Positions 36,262 through 44,872 of a stretch of 64,000 nucleotides of DNA are shown piece by piece. The stretch is taken from assembly GCF_003351025.1 (NCBI RefSeq), contig NZ_QPCG01000001.1, positions 1,495,949 to 1,559,948 of the forward strand, read 5' to 3'. The stretch is from Mucilaginibacter endophyticus (GTDB lineage Bacteria; Bacteroidota; Bacteroidia; Sphingobacteriales; Sphingobacteriaceae). A program made the translations under genes and the position numbers. The notes under the pieces were generated by a model. It had not been told where the DNA came from, searched no databases, and saw only the letters and a program-made list of their open reading frames with translations. How positions within the stretch are numbered: the stretch's first letter is position 1; every line of letters begins with the position of its first letter.

Positions 36262-36348
36262 ACCAAATAACAACAGTAGAATTAAAGAATCAGCAGCATA
36301 GATTATATACGATTCTGAAAATCCTAAAATTCTGTAAATTCTGATTCT
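36262..36348. repeat. Compound palindrome of 'AGAATC' words before the membrane glycosyltransferase stop
   Basis: The left part (AGTAGAATTAAAGAATCAG) faces a right part rich in ATTCTG/GATTCTGACTACT. Together they make an imperfect palindrome that ends at the stop of the gene at 36351. Confidence 0.4.
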
Positions 36349-36350
36349 GA

Positions 36351-37865
36351 CTACTCCTCATACTCATAAATACCACCCTCTTCGCCAAAATCCTTGATCA
36401 GTTTTAGTTTTTTAACTTTCTGAATATCTTTTAAGTTAATGAGTTCGGGGTTTTCGAGCACATTGAGCCAGATAAGGTAATAGTGTTTCGCCTTATAAAA
36501 CTTATCAATATCCTTTGTGAAAAAACGGTGAGGTACAAGGTATGATGACATGCCCGAGAAGAAGTAAACCGCTTCGTGAGCATCAGTATAAATTTTTACT
36601 CCGGGCTTAAACAGGCTTTGATCACCGCTGCGTAAATAGGTAGCAAACTCAGAGTCGATCCAGCTTTCGTCAGTAAATCCGGGATTGCCATATTCATCTG
36701 CAACCTGGTCTTGATAACGGGCCTTGTCTATCCAAAACTCGCTGGTAATAAAGCCCAGCATCATTATGATCATTATAGCACTAACAATACGCCGGGTTGT
36801 GGAATTGCTTATCTTTTTAAGCAGGAGCAGGGCCCAACTGGTATATCCCCATAAGGCAGAGATATATAAGGGCGATAACAGGCGATGATTAATTCGCTCG
36901 TACCTTGAAAAGGTAGATGATAATACGATAAAAGCCCCGTAAACCAACGCGAAAGTAATTGCCAAATTCTCGAAGCTATCAATCTTGCGGCGAAAATAAT
37001 TGAACGCGAGTGCAGCGATAAATCCCAGAAAAATGATGATGGCCAGAGGTGTGGCGGCCCAATATTGATTAGGTGTTAGCCCCATCCAATCGCACATTAC
37101 TGTGCCGAAGTAATATAGGTTTTTGCTGAAAGGCGTAATAGATGGTTCGCGCGGGCCTGTTGTTGTACCTGTTATAAGGGCATTAAAAACAAGGTTACCT
37201 ACTAATAATGAGATACATATTACTCCGTAAACAAGTATATGAACGATTTTCTTTTTTAAAGGTAATACCCTGTCCAGCAATAAAAGAAGCCCGCCGGTAC
37301 CCACAATAGTTACAGCCGCATACCGGGTGATACAACTTACGGCCGCTATAAGAGCAGCTACTATGAGTGCCTTAAGAGTGTGTTTCAGAAGATACTCACG
37401 GAAAGCAACGATGAAAAACAGGATCTCGAGAATAAACAAAGTCTCCGACCATAAATAGGAATAAACCTGCAACAATGGCGGACTCAGGATAATGGCCGCC
37501 ATCATTAACCATTTATAAATTCTTGATGACGGTACAAAGTGTTCCATGATCCACCCGCTGGTGAATATCAGCGTTGCAAACATGATCCCGTTCATTACCG
37601 CGCCAAATTTAACCGGATCTATCTGCGTGATAAATGATATTATACCAAGAAAAATCGGGTAAAAAACAGGGAAGTCGACAATGGGAACATGGTTAAACGT
37701 AAGTAAGTTACCATGGTTTTTAAAGCTCCTGGCCGCGCTGGTGTACATGATACTATCCGGCGAGACGCCTACACCGCTATACCTGAAAAACAAGCTCAAA
37801 ATAAACCAGCCAACAAGGGCGGCTATAACAGCATCAAGATTTTTTAGGTAGCGGCTTTTTTGCAT
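36351..37865 (-). CDS. Polytopic membrane protein, GT-C glycosyltransferase-like
   Basis: A 504-residue protein with about ten membrane helices up to residue ~390 and a ~110-residue soluble C-terminal part. The first external loop carries GVGVSPDSIMYTSAARSF. Its aspartate sits where GT-C (Dol-P-mannosyltransferase-like, GT39/PMT) enzymes have the catalytic acid. A later loop has FSRYERINHRLLSPLY, resembling the R/H-rich motif of that group. This suggests transfer of sugars from a lipid carrier at the periplasmic face, but no family is certain. MITE copy 4 lies upstream, between it and gmhB. Confidence 0.65.
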   Translation of the reverse strand: MQKSRYLKNLDAVIAALVGWFILSLFFRYSGVGVSPDSIMYTSAARSFKNHGNLLTFNHVPIVDFPVFYPIFLGIISFITQIDPVKFGAVMNGIMFATLIFTSGWIMEHFVPSSRIYKWLMMAAIILSPPLLQVYSYLWSETLFILEILFFIVAFREYLLKHTLKALIVAALIAAVSCITRYAAVTIVGTGGLLLLLDRVLPLKKKIVHILVYGVICISLLVGNLVFNALITGTTTGPREPSITPFSKNLYYFGTVMCDWMGLTPNQYWAATPLAIIIFLGFIAALAFNYFRRKIDSFENLAITFALVYGAFIVLSSTFSRYERINHRLLSPLYISALWGYTSWALLLLKKISNSTTRRIVSAIMIIMMLGFITSEFWIDKARYQDQVADEYGNPGFTDESWIDSEFATYLRSGDQSLFKPGVKIYTDAHEAVYFFSGMSSYLVPHRFFTKDIDKFYKAKHYYLIWLNVLENPELINLKDIQKVKKLKLIKDFGEEGGIYEYEE

Positions 37866-37932
37866 AGTATGATATAAATATTGGTAAAAAGCAGGAGAGA
37901 AGAAAATGTTTTAAGGAAGAGGAGTAATTTTT

Positions 37933-38024
37933 ATGTCATTGCGAGAAGGAACGACGAAGCAATCGCATGCTATACGGGGCGGTTATGCCTCCGTGCGGTT
38001 GCCGCGCTGCGCTCGCAATGACAT
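37933..38024. repeat. ATGTCATTGCGAG MITE-like palindrome, copy 4
   Basis: A 92-bp element with perfect ends, in the gap between gmhB and the membrane glycosyltransferase-like gene. The plus strand reads open through it (MSLREGTTKQSHAI and onward), a translation of the repeat and not a gene. Confidence 0.8.
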
Positions 38025-38037
38025 ATTATATAGGTTC

Positions 38038-38529
38038 TTACGCTATCTGATCAAGCACGGTGCTTATCGGCTGGTCGCTGTCAATCAGGATACCTTTTAC
38101 GCCTGCTGCTGTGCCGGCTTCAACGTCACGCTCGCGGTCGCCTATAAAGTATGATTGCGACGGATCAATATTATATTTGGCTATGCCTTGCAGCAACAAT
38201 CCCGGTTTTGGTTTGCGGCAATCGCAGTCGCCGGTAAAGTTGGGGTGATGCGGACAGTAAAAAAAGTCGGTAATTTCAACGCCATGATCCTGGTAAACCT
38301 GTTTCAGATGTGAGTGCATTTTGCCAAGTTCTTCTTCGGTATACCAGCCTTTGGCAATACCTCCCTGGTTGGTAGCTACAAGCAGCATATAACCACGGTC
38401 CTGCAAGGTTTTAAGGGCATCAAAATTATCAAGCACCTGGAAATCCTCAAAACGACGTATATAGTCGCCCATTTCGTGGTTTAAAACACCGTCACGATCA
38501 AAAAAAACAGCTTTAACTTTATCTGGCAT
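38038..38529 (-). CDS. gmhB: D,D-heptose 1,7-bisphosphate 7-phosphatase (GmhB-like HAD)
   Basis: A 163-residue HAD phosphatase. The nucleophile motif is FFDRDGVLN (residues ~9-17), motif II is VATNQGGIAKG and motif IV is FIGDRERDVEAG. The zinc loop CPHHPNFTGDCDCRKPKPG (~92-110, C-x-H-x7-C-x-C) distinguishes GmhB from other HADs. It dephosphorylates heptose bisphosphate in making ADP-heptose for lipopolysaccharide core. It may share a transcript with the membrane glycosyltransferase-like gene downstream. Confidence 0.85.
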   Translation of the reverse strand: MPDKVKAVFFDRDGVLNHEMGDYIRRFEDFQVLDNFDALKTLQDRGYMLLVATNQGGIAKGWYTEEELGKMHSHLKQVYQDHGVEITDFFYCPHHPNFTGDCDCRKPKPGLLLQGIAKYNIDPSQSYFIGDRERDVEAGTAAGVKGILIDSDQPISTVLDQIA

Positions 38530-38759
38530 CGATTTTAAATTTTCGGCAAAGGTAGTGATTTTTGAGTTTATAGTTTTTGTCTGAATCTGGATTAAAAGGA
38601 TTTATGGACTTGTCGGATTTGCCGCTGTCTGACACCGAATTAAACGTCCGAAACCAATCTCAAAAAATAAAAACACAAAACCTCGTAATATCGTTAAGAA
38701 TACTGCATCTAAATAAAAATTGGTCGGGTTAAGCGCCTGTCCTACAAACTTAAACTAAA

Positions 38760-39089
38760 ATGGATACATCACTTATTACAACAAGCACATCTTTAGAAGG
38801 GTACAAAGTTACCAGGCATTTAGGCGTTGTACGCGGCATTACGGTTAGGAGCCGGAGCGCCCTGGGCAATATTGCGGGCGGTTTTCAGTCGCTGTTTGGC
38901 GGCAGGCTTTCCATTTATGTCGAGCTATGCGAAAACGCGCGTGAAGAAGCTTACCAACTGCTAATCCAACATGCGCAGGCTATTGGCGCTAACGGCATTA
39001 TTAATATGCGTTACGATGCCAACGAGGTAATGCAGGGTATTACCGAAGTACTGGCTTACGGAACCGCGGTAGTAGTTGAAAAGATTTAA
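38760..39089 (+). CDS. YbjQ family (UPF0145) protein
   Basis: A 109-residue cytoplasmic protein of the YbjQ/heavy-metal-binding-like family, which forms ring oligomers. The family pattern is clear: GVVRGITVRSRSALGNIAGGFQSLFGGRLSIYVELCENAREEAYQ, then AIGANGIINMRYDAN and VLAYGTAVVV. The function is not established. It is a single gene with its own terminator. Confidence 0.85.
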   Translation: MDTSLITTSTSLEGYKVTRHLGVVRGITVRSRSALGNIAGGFQSLFGGRLSIYVELCENAREEAYQLLIQHAQAIGANGIINMRYDANEVMQGITEVLAYGTAVVVEKI

Positions 39090-39097
39090 AATATAAA

Positions 39098-39125
39098 AAC
39101 CGGGAGCGATGATTCGCTCCCGGTT
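39098..39125 (+). terminator. ybjQ-like gene terminator
   Basis: A perfect 12-bp stem, AACCGGGAGCGA against TCGCTCCCGGTT, with a four-base loop (TGAT). It begins eight bases past the stop; the following T tract is short (TGGTTT). Confidence 0.85.
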
Positions 39126-39156
39126 GGTTTAGTGAGGGTTAAGGTTGAAAGTATCA

Positions 39157-39279
39157 TTAATTGTTGATACGCAGGTATCTGCGTACCGACTCATAATTGT
39201 TGATATCGATATTTTTTGCTTTGGCAGCTATCATAAGATGCGCGGTAAATAAGCTTAACAAGTAATTGATTTTTTTCAT
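39157..39279 (-). CDS. Putative 40-residue exported peptide
   Basis: ATG 39279 to TAA 39157. The first ~21 residues look like a signal peptide (MKKINYLLSLFTAHLMIAAKA, positive n-region, hydrophobic core, A-x-A end). The remainder is short and hydrophilic (KNIDINNYESVRRYLRINN). It lies alone between the YbjQ gene's terminator and a small membrane protein. I do not recognise it, and an ORF this short could be chance; the ordered signal-peptide profile is the only support. Confidence 0.4.
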   Translation of the reverse strand: MKKINYLLSLFTAHLMIAAKAKNIDINNYESVRRYLRINN

Positions 39280-39520
39280 GTAGATGAATGGTTTTGGATA
39301 TCTAACTATCGGCAGCTACGATTAGCTCTGCTCCCGGCAGCATGATCCAAAATTGTTTATCTTATCAAAAAAAAGAAATAGGAGAGTTACGCTATCATAA
39401 ACGCACATTTACCCAATTAAACCGCGTAATTTAACGTTGCTGGTTTTCGGTATCGACGTACAGTTTATCAATGGTTTTTATAGTAACAGCAGATAAAAAA
39501 CTATCCAAACCTATCGCTAT

Positions 39521-39568
39521 AAAGAAGAAAAGCACGCTGAAATTATCTTCAGCGTGCTTTTCTTCTTT
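39521..39568 (-). terminator. Very strong bidirectional-type terminator
   Basis: A perfect 21-bp stem (39521-39541 with 39548-39568), loop ATTATC, core GCACGCTGAA, flanked by A and T runs. It follows the stop of the 65-aa membrane protein at 39583. Confidence 0.88.
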
Positions 39569-39582
39569 ATACTTAAAATACT

Positions 39583-39780
39583 TTATTTGAAGTATGAAAG
39601 CGGAATGGTTTTCCACATGCCATGAGCAAGGTGACCAATCAGTAATTCGTATATAAGATAAACCGGCCAAAACACGTAATGGATAATAAGTAAAATTACG
39701 CTGTGGTTGTAGTACCAGCTTATCATTAAAGTATATAAACCCAATACAAGGTATAGTATGCTGGTTTCGCGCTTTTCCAT
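39583..39780 (-). CDS. Small two-helix membrane protein
   Basis: A 65-residue protein with two hydrophobic segments (YLVLGLYTLMISWYY at ~9-24 and SVILLIIHYVFWPVYLIYELLI at ~27-49) and a short tail (MWKTIPLSYFK). It is followed by a strong terminator, which supports real transcription. No family is recognised. A longer overlapping frame (39431-39670) runs through the terminator stem and is rejected. Confidence 0.6.
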   Translation of the reverse strand: MEKRETSILYLVLGLYTLMISWYYNHSVILLIIHYVFWPVYLIYELLIGHLAHGMWKTIPLSYFK

Positions 39781-39824
39781 TTTGAACCTTTTATTTTTGA
39801 GCTAATTTATAAATAGCGTTTAAA

Positions 39825-40310
39825 TTAACGACAATTTTTCATGTTGAAAATTACCGAATAATCGGCGGCGTTGTTAGTTTGTTGCTTGCCGGTTTTAGTA
39901 TCGTATTTATAAGGCTTTTGCGCAAGGTTGGTACCTCTGAGCTGAAATTCAACACTCAGTGTATCTGTACTGCCTTCCTGGCCGTAGGTCCACAACGCTT
40001 TGATAACATTACCGGTTAAATTGCCCATTAATGTACCTTTCCGGGCATCTTTTTCTTTAGGCAGCCAATCCATATCACCAGTAACTTTGTTGCCGTTTAT
40101 ATGCAGGTTAACTTTTGTAGTGTCCTGGTTGGTGCTACCTTCAGTAGCATAAAAACAATACTCCATATTTACTGCCGGAGCATCGGGGGCATTGGCCATG
40201 GCCGTGTCTTCCTTTTTAATTGTAGTATCGGTATCGTTGGTGGCACGATTGCCTGAGCAAGAGGCAATCGTTAGGGCGATAAAGGAAACAAAGCCTAATT
40301 GAAATTTCAT
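39825..40310 (-). CDS. Lipoprotein of unknown function
   Basis: A 161-residue protein. The N-terminal signal ends in a lipobox (TIASC, cysteine at ~18), so it is lipid-anchored. A ~25-residue disordered T/D/A-rich linker follows, then a beta-rich domain (VNMEYCFYATEGSTNQDTTKVNLHINGNKVTGDMDWLPKEKDARKGTLMGNLTG) ending with a cysteine (MKNCR). The two domain cysteines may pair. No family is recognised. Confidence 0.7.
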   Translation of the reverse strand: MKFQLGFVSFIALTIASCSGNRATNDTDTTIKKEDTAMANAPDAPAVNMEYCFYATEGSTNQDTTKVNLHINGNKVTGDMDWLPKEKDARKGTLMGNLTGNVIKALWTYGQEGSTDTLSVEFQLRGTNLAQKPYKYDTKTGKQQTNNAADYSVIFNMKNCR

Positions 40311-40422
40311 AACTGTGGGTGATTTTTTGTTATGACAATTAAAATAATAAAAGGTTCAATCACTCAGGCGACAGCCACTAAATAGTTACAATACTCTGAT
40401 GAGGTAACTTTTTTAAAGAGCA

Positions 40423-40614
40423 CTATGCCTGTTTCTTTTCGGGAGGTGTTGACACAATTTCACCAAATTCATTTACATAGGCCAGCATGTTTTCAAGATC
40501 GCCTCCGCCGGCGTTTTGTTTGCGTTCCTGTTTGCGTTGTTCTTTATCTTCCTTTTTTTTCTGGCGATTTTTTTCCAGTTGTTTTTTCATGAATGTTGCT
40601 TGCGATTTAGCCAT
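40423..40614 (-). CDS. Small charged protein resembling the N-terminal part of Bacteroidota cold-shock proteins
   Basis: A 63-residue protein. The first ~35 residues are a lysine/glutamate-rich helix (QATFMKKQLEKNRQKKKEDKEQRKQERK). The tail is DLENMLAYVNEFGEIVSTPP. From memory, the same two blocks precede the cold-shock domain in some Bacteroidota Csp proteins, but here no cold-shock domain follows. It could be a stand-alone RNA-binding helper or a shortened relative. A TATCTTTG box at 40825-40832 (minus strand) would give it a ~200-base 5' leader. Confidence 0.55.
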   Translation of the reverse strand: MAKSQATFMKKQLEKNRQKKKEDKEQRKQERKQNAGGGDLENMLAYVNEFGEIVSTPPEKKQA

Positions 40615-40973
40615 AATTATGATTAATTAAGTTAAATAATAGCTATTCCGTGTAGCAATAAAAAGGCCGGGCCAGACAATAAATACCTGTTTCAGTGAGC
40701 GTAAAAAATGATCTTTAAGTTAAGTTCCGGGCAGCAACGGTATCAGCAGGGAATAAAACAGATCAGCATCAAAATAGCTGGGCGCTGTAAGCTGGAATAG
40801 CTTTAAAAATTTGCCGTTTATACACAAAGATAATAAAAATAGGCGAATTTTTAACTGTGGTGCTTTAACCGGTTGTAATGAATTGGTTAAAAAATCTTAT
40901 AAAACAGCTGCCTCCATCGTTTAAAATAAACCATAGGTGCTATATTTAGGCCGCAAACCAATACATAACCCTC
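40615..40973. other. Divergent intergenic region with possible -7 boxes
   Basis: No gene is seen in these 359 bases. On the minus strand 40825-40832 reads TATCTTTG, an exact TAnnTTTG match, pointing to the 63-aa gene. On the plus strand TATATTTA (40938-40945, one mismatch) lies about 30 bases before the isomerase gene. Confidence 0.4.
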
Positions 40974-41918
40974 ATGAAACGCAGAAATTTTGTTCAAAGC
41001 TCGGTATTAGCCGGGGCCTCGTTATTTACTACAGGTGTTTTAAAAGCAGCTACGCTTACCGGGTGTACCGAACCTAACGGCGAAGCAGGTATAATAGCGG
41101 GTGATAAACCTTTTAACCTTAATTACGGTATTCATGATGGGATGTTTAAAAGCCATGCTGGCGATGATTTTATTGAACAGATAAAATTTGCTTATGATAA
41201 AGGTTTTCGCGCTATTGAGGATAATGGGATGAGCGGCCGCCCGGTTGATCAGCAGAAAAAGATAGGCGATACGCTGGCTAAGCTGGGTATGGCTATGGGC
41301 GTTTTTGTACAGCCGGGCCTGGGAAATGACAGCAATATGCTGGCAACAGGCGCCGCCGACCAGGTTGAAAAGTTTATTGCTTCATGTAAGGAAGCTGTTG
41401 AAGTAGCTAAGCGTATAGGCAGCAAGCTGGTTACCGTTGTTCCAGGCGATTTTGCACGTAAATTGCCTATTGGCCTGCAAACCGGTAATGTTATTGAAGC
41501 CATTAAAAAGGGTACCGCCATACTGGAGCCGCACGGCATCATTATGGTGCTTGAACCCTTAAGCGATAGTCCCGACCTGTTTTTGCGCACGCCCGATCAG
41601 GCTTATGCCATTTGTAAAGCTGTAGGAAGCCCATCATGCAAGATCTTGTATGATATGTACCACGTTCAGCGCAACCAGGGAAACATTATCCCAACGCTTG
41701 ACCTTGTTTATGACGAGATAGGTTATTACCAGATAGGGGATAATCCTGGTCGTAAAGAACCTGGAACCGGTGAGGTTAATTATAAAAACATCTTTAAACA
41801 CATCTATAACAAAGGCTATAAAGGTGTAATGGGCATGGAGCACGGCACGGCCGGAGCGGGAAAAGAAGGAGAGCTTGCATTGATTAAAGCTTACCGCGAG
41901 GCTGATAGCTTTATTTAG
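40974..41918 (+). CDS. Tat-exported sugar isomerase/epimerase (hydroxypyruvate isomerase-like TIM barrel)
   Basis: A 314-residue protein of the xylose-isomerase-like TIM-barrel superfamily. The N-terminus has a twin-arginine signal (MKRRNFVQSSVLAGASLF), typical of Bacteroidota exported enzymes of this group. Metal-site regions are visible: VLEPLSDSPDLFLRTPDQAY (Glu), KILYDMYHVQRNQGN (Asp, His), YYQIGDNPGRKEPGTGEVNY (Asp/Glu) and GVMGMEHGTAG (Glu). The GxGE(V/I)(N/D)Y segment is the hydroxypyruvate isomerase hallmark. The substrate in the periplasm is unknown. The M28 peptidase gene starts 8 bases after its stop, so they probably share a transcript. Confidence 0.8.
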   Translation: MKRRNFVQSSVLAGASLFTTGVLKAATLTGCTEPNGEAGIIAGDKPFNLNYGIHDGMFKSHAGDDFIEQIKFAYDKGFRAIEDNGMSGRPVDQQKKIGDTLAKLGMAMGVFVQPGLGNDSNMLATGAADQVEKFIASCKEAVEVAKRIGSKLVTVVPGDFARKLPIGLQTGNVIEAIKKGTAILEPHGIIMVLEPLSDSPDLFLRTPDQAYAICKAVGSPSCKILYDMYHVQRNQGNIIPTLDLVYDEIGYYQIGDNPGRKEPGTGEVNYKNIFKHIYNKGYKGVMGMEHGTAGAGKEGELALIKAYREADSFI

Positions 41919-41925
41919 AAAGCTG

Positions 41926-43077
41926 ATGAAATTTAAACTTGCCCTTGTATTTCTTTTTATTTCGAATGTCGTTTTTGCCCAGGATACCATTTTTGCCCGC
42001 AAAATGGTTGATACATTAACCTCGCCCTATTTCTGGGGCAGGGGGTATACAAAGGATGGCGTTCATAAAGCGGCGGAATTTTTATCTGCCCAACTAAAGC
42101 GCTATGGTGTAAAACCTATGGATGGTAAAAATTATCTGCAGGCGCTTAGTTACCCGGTTAATACCTTCCCCGGTAAAATGGAAGTCGCGGTAAATGGCGT
42201 ACAACTAAAGCCCGGAAAGGATTTTATTGTTTCGCCTGATAGCCGTGGTGTGACGGGGGTAGGGCAATTAATTAAAAAAGACAGCACCCATTTCATTGAT
42301 CAGCAAAACCGGATTGTTTTATCGCTGGAAGATAAGCTTACATGGTCGGTTGAGGGGCGGGCTCTTGACTATACAGCGATACAGGTTGATAAAAAAGCAA
42401 TAAAGGAAACTCCTCTAACGCTTAATGTTACCATAGAAAACAAGCTGATAACAGGTTTCAAAACAGCCAATATTTGCGGTATTGTAAAGGGGACGTCCAA
42501 ACCGGATTCCGTTATTATGATCACTGCACATTACGATCATTTAGGGGGAATGGGCGATAAAACTTATTTCCCTGGTGCTAATGATAATGCAAGCGGTATT
42601 TCTGAACTTATGGGGCTTGCCCGGTATTATGCCAAGCATCCTTTGCCATATAGCATAGCTTTTATTTGTTTTTCGGGAGAAGAGGCCGGTTTGCTGGGTT
42701 CAAAGCATTTTACGCAAAATCCGCTTATTCCGCTTACAAATATTCGTTTCCTGATTAACCTTGATCTTAACGGAACTGGTGTTGACGGCATAACTGTGGT
42801 AAATGCCAGCGTTTATCCAAAAGAGTTTGCTGTGATGCAGCAAATCAATAGGGAAAATAATTACTTTGTTAAAGTGGCATCACGTGGCAAGGCTGCCAAC
42901 AGCGATCATTATTTTTTTACCGAACAAGGCGTACCTGCATTTTTTATTTACACTTTGGGTGGTATAAAGGCTTATCATGATGTTTTTGACATCAGCCCCA
43001 CACTACCGCTCAATAAATACACCGAACTTTTTAACCTGATAGTTAAATTTAACAGTAGACTTGCCGGTGGCCGTTAG
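41926..43077 (+). CDS. M28 family zinc aminopeptidase, secreted
   Basis: A 383-residue enzyme with a signal peptide (cleavage near VFAQ, residue ~19). All five M28 zinc-site residues are visible: His and Asp in TAHYDHLGG (~202), Asp in GANDNASGI (~221), Glu-Glu in SGEEAGLLG (~250), Asp in NLDLNGTG (~280) and His in KAYHDVFD (~352). A short insert (residues ~75-170) resembles the PA-type lid. It releases N-terminal residues from peptides in the periplasm. It is probably in one operon with the isomerase gene before it. Confidence 0.88.
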   Translation: MKFKLALVFLFISNVVFAQDTIFARKMVDTLTSPYFWGRGYTKDGVHKAAEFLSAQLKRYGVKPMDGKNYLQALSYPVNTFPGKMEVAVNGVQLKPGKDFIVSPDSRGVTGVGQLIKKDSTHFIDQQNRIVLSLEDKLTWSVEGRALDYTAIQVDKKAIKETPLTLNVTIENKLITGFKTANICGIVKGTSKPDSVIMITAHYDHLGGMGDKTYFPGANDNASGISELMGLARYYAKHPLPYSIAFICFSGEEAGLLGSKHFTQNPLIPLTNIRFLINLDLNGTGVDGITVVNASVYPKEFAVMQQINRENNYFVKVASRGKAANSDHYFFTEQGVPAFFIYTLGGIKAYHDVFDISPTLPLNKYTELFNLIVKFNSRLAGGR

Positions 43078-43099
43078 CCCTTACCAATAGTATTCATTT

Positions 43100-43651
43100 A
43101 TGCTTAACCCAAACTTTAATCCGTTTCCGGTTTTAACAACCGAGCGTCTTGTATTAAGGCGTTTTACTTACGATGATGCAGCTGACCTGTTTGAAATGCG
43201 ATCAAACGAAACGGTGATGCAGTACATTAGCCGTCCGTTAAATAAAACTATCGGTGATGCTGTTGGGTTGATAGATGTGATAGAAGACTTATTGAGCAAA
43301 AATGATGGTATTACCTGGTGTATCTGCCTGAAAAACAGTAATAAATATATAGGTAGTATAGGCTTCTGGCGGATAGAGAAAAACAACCACCGTGCCGAAA
43401 TTGGCTATCTTTTGAACCCGGTGTACCAGGGGCAGGGTATCATGCAGGAAGCTGTAACGGCAGCTCTTGATTATGGTTTTAATGTACTCAGGCTACATTC
43501 GGTAGAGGCTCGTGTTAGCCCCGGTAATATCGCCTCAATTAAATTGTTGCTTAAAAATAAATTTGTTCAGGAAGCCTATTTTAAAGAGGATCACTTGTTT
43601 AACGGTCGTTTCAACGATACCATGATTTATTCGTTATTAACACAAACTTAA
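43100..43651 (+). CDS. GNAT acetyltransferase, RimJ/RimL-like
   Basis: A 183-residue N-acetyltransferase. It opens with TERLVLRRFTYDDAADLFEMRSN, the RimJ/RimL signature. The acetyl-CoA loop is LNPVYQGQGIMQEAVTAALDYGF (~113-135), followed by VEARVSPGNIASIKLLLKNKF. It may modify protein N-termini or small amines. It lies 22 bases after the M28 gene. Confidence 0.85.
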   Translation: MLNPNFNPFPVLTTERLVLRRFTYDDAADLFEMRSNETVMQYISRPLNKTIGDAVGLIDVIEDLLSKNDGITWCICLKNSNKYIGSIGFWRIEKNNHRAEIGYLLNPVYQGQGIMQEAVTAALDYGFNVLRLHSVEARVSPGNIASIKLLLKNKFVQEAYFKEDHLFNGRFNDTMIYSLLTQT

Positions 43652-43791
43652 ATCTGTTAACAAATTATTTATGCCAGCTATTTTTAATTAAAAAAAAATG
43701 ATGCATGTTTACGCATAGAAACCAATTATACCTGTGCTGAAAACAATTCAGTTTAAATGGGGTTAACATTAAAAAACAAAAGAAACTTATC

Positions 43792-44007
43792 ATGGCAACA
43801 GAAAAAGGAAGTGGTATTACCGCTTATTCAGTGAAAACAAAAACTAAAAATGTACCGATGATCAATCCAGTTATCGATGTAAAATCGGGTAGATACATTG
43901 CAACAGGAACTGACAGTGCTGGTAACAAGATGGCTGCCATTATGGGTAAAGCTACTGCCGAAGAGCATATCAAAAATGGTAACGCCAAAAAAGGCTCAGG
44001 CTGGTAA
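43792..44007 (+). CDS. Small conserved hypothetical protein
   Basis: A 71-residue soluble basic protein (ITAYSVKTKTKNVPMINPVI, then SGRYIATGTDSAGNKMAAIMGKATAEEHI). It has neither a signal peptide nor a helix for the membrane. It has a good A-rich start region and its own terminator. The repetitive GTDSAGNKM-type turns suggest a small beta fold. Function unknown. Confidence 0.65.
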   Translation: MATEKGSGITAYSVKTKTKNVPMINPVIDVKSGRYIATGTDSAGNKMAAIMGKATAEEHIKNGNAKKGSGW

Positions 44008-44022
44008 ATAAAGGTAAAACAT

Positions 44023-44063
44023 AAATCGCCCTGTATTTGCTGAAAGTGCAGGGCGATTTTGTT
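44023..44063 (+). terminator. Terminator after the 71-aa gene
   Basis: AAATCGCCCTG (44023-44033) pairs with CAGGGCGATTT (44049-44059) around a 15-base loop, and a T-rich tail follows. Confidence 0.82.
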
Positions 44064-44095
44064 TATACTTTGAAATTTAGGCTAAAACAAGATAA

Positions 44096-44860
44096 TTATT
44101 GATTTGCCCAATTAACAAAATCCAGTCTGTCTGTAAACTCCCGGTAAGTAATTAATCTTAAATACCCTTCCAATTCCTCAAGTGTATTCCTGACCGGATT
44201 TATTGTTGTTTCTGAGTCCGGTTTATCAAGTGATGCTTTGATGATTATCTCCTGATCCTGAAGATGTATCCCAAAATCAAGATTGTTAAACCATTTATAG
44301 TTGGTTAATGCTTTCTTATAATGCATTTCATGATGAAAAGATTTAAGCAGTTTAACCGATTTTAGAAATTCGCCTTTAAAATTGTAAAAATTTACAGAAA
44401 TAGTGGTACAACTGCCGTCTTTTTCCAACAGTAAGGATGCCTTGTGCTTTTTGTCGGTAGAGAGCTTTTTCTTTAACTCCTTTGTATAAATAAACCCACT
44501 TTCAATCACTTTATTGTAAGCCTGCTCGAAAACAACTTTATCCCATTCATATTTTTCTGCGCAAAGAATAGCTATGCGGTGTATTGTTTCCAGGATGATT
44601 TGATCCTTTTTATTAGCTGGACTTAATTGGTATTCCTCTTCATTAAGATAAACATCAACACGCAGGATACTGCCAAAGTATCCTCTAACATCATCTTCGG
44701 TTCCGATATCGGCAGAAATTCTTGTAGTGCCTGGCGGTTTGTAACCGTTAAGGAAATCAATGTATAAGTCGGAAATCAGATTGTTTCGAATAGTAAAGTC
44801 TTTATTGTTACTGTTCTCAGATTGACGGTAAAGCGTAATGTCATAAAATCCGTAACCCAT
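44096..44860 (-). CDS. Hypothetical protein
   Basis: A 254-residue soluble protein with no signal peptide. It mixes beta segments (FYDITLYRQ, LRVDVYLNEEEYQL) and helices (DKVVFEQAYNKVIESGFIYTKELKKKL). Tryptophan-rich NYKWFNNLDFGIHLQDQEIIIK comes near 195. I recognise no domain. Its ATG is 12 bases past the stop of the YdeI-like gene, so they form one unit. Confidence 0.65.
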   Translation of the reverse strand: MGYGFYDITLYRQSENSNNKDFTIRNNLISDLYIDFLNGYKPPGTTRISADIGTEDDVRGYFGSILRVDVYLNEEEYQLSPANKKDQIILETIHRIAILCAEKYEWDKVVFEQAYNKVIESGFIYTKELKKKLSTDKKHKASLLLEKDGSCTTISVNFYNFKGEFLKSVKLLKSFHHEMHYKKALTNYKWFNNLDFGIHLQDQEIIIKASLDKPDSETTINPVRNTLEELEGYLRLITYREFTDRLDFVNWANQ

Positions 44861-44872
44861 AATGCCTACACT

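Noticed and set aside
37933..38154. Plus-strand ORF beginning MSLREGTTKQSHAI, with a similar one at 48686-48874
   Set aside because: Both are translations of the ATGTCATTGCGAG palindrome and its flank. Such proteins are recurrent artefacts of this repeat.
39431..39670. 79-codon minus-strand ORF
   Set aside because: It runs through a perfect 21-bp terminator stem and overlaps the more plausible 65-aa membrane protein in another frame.
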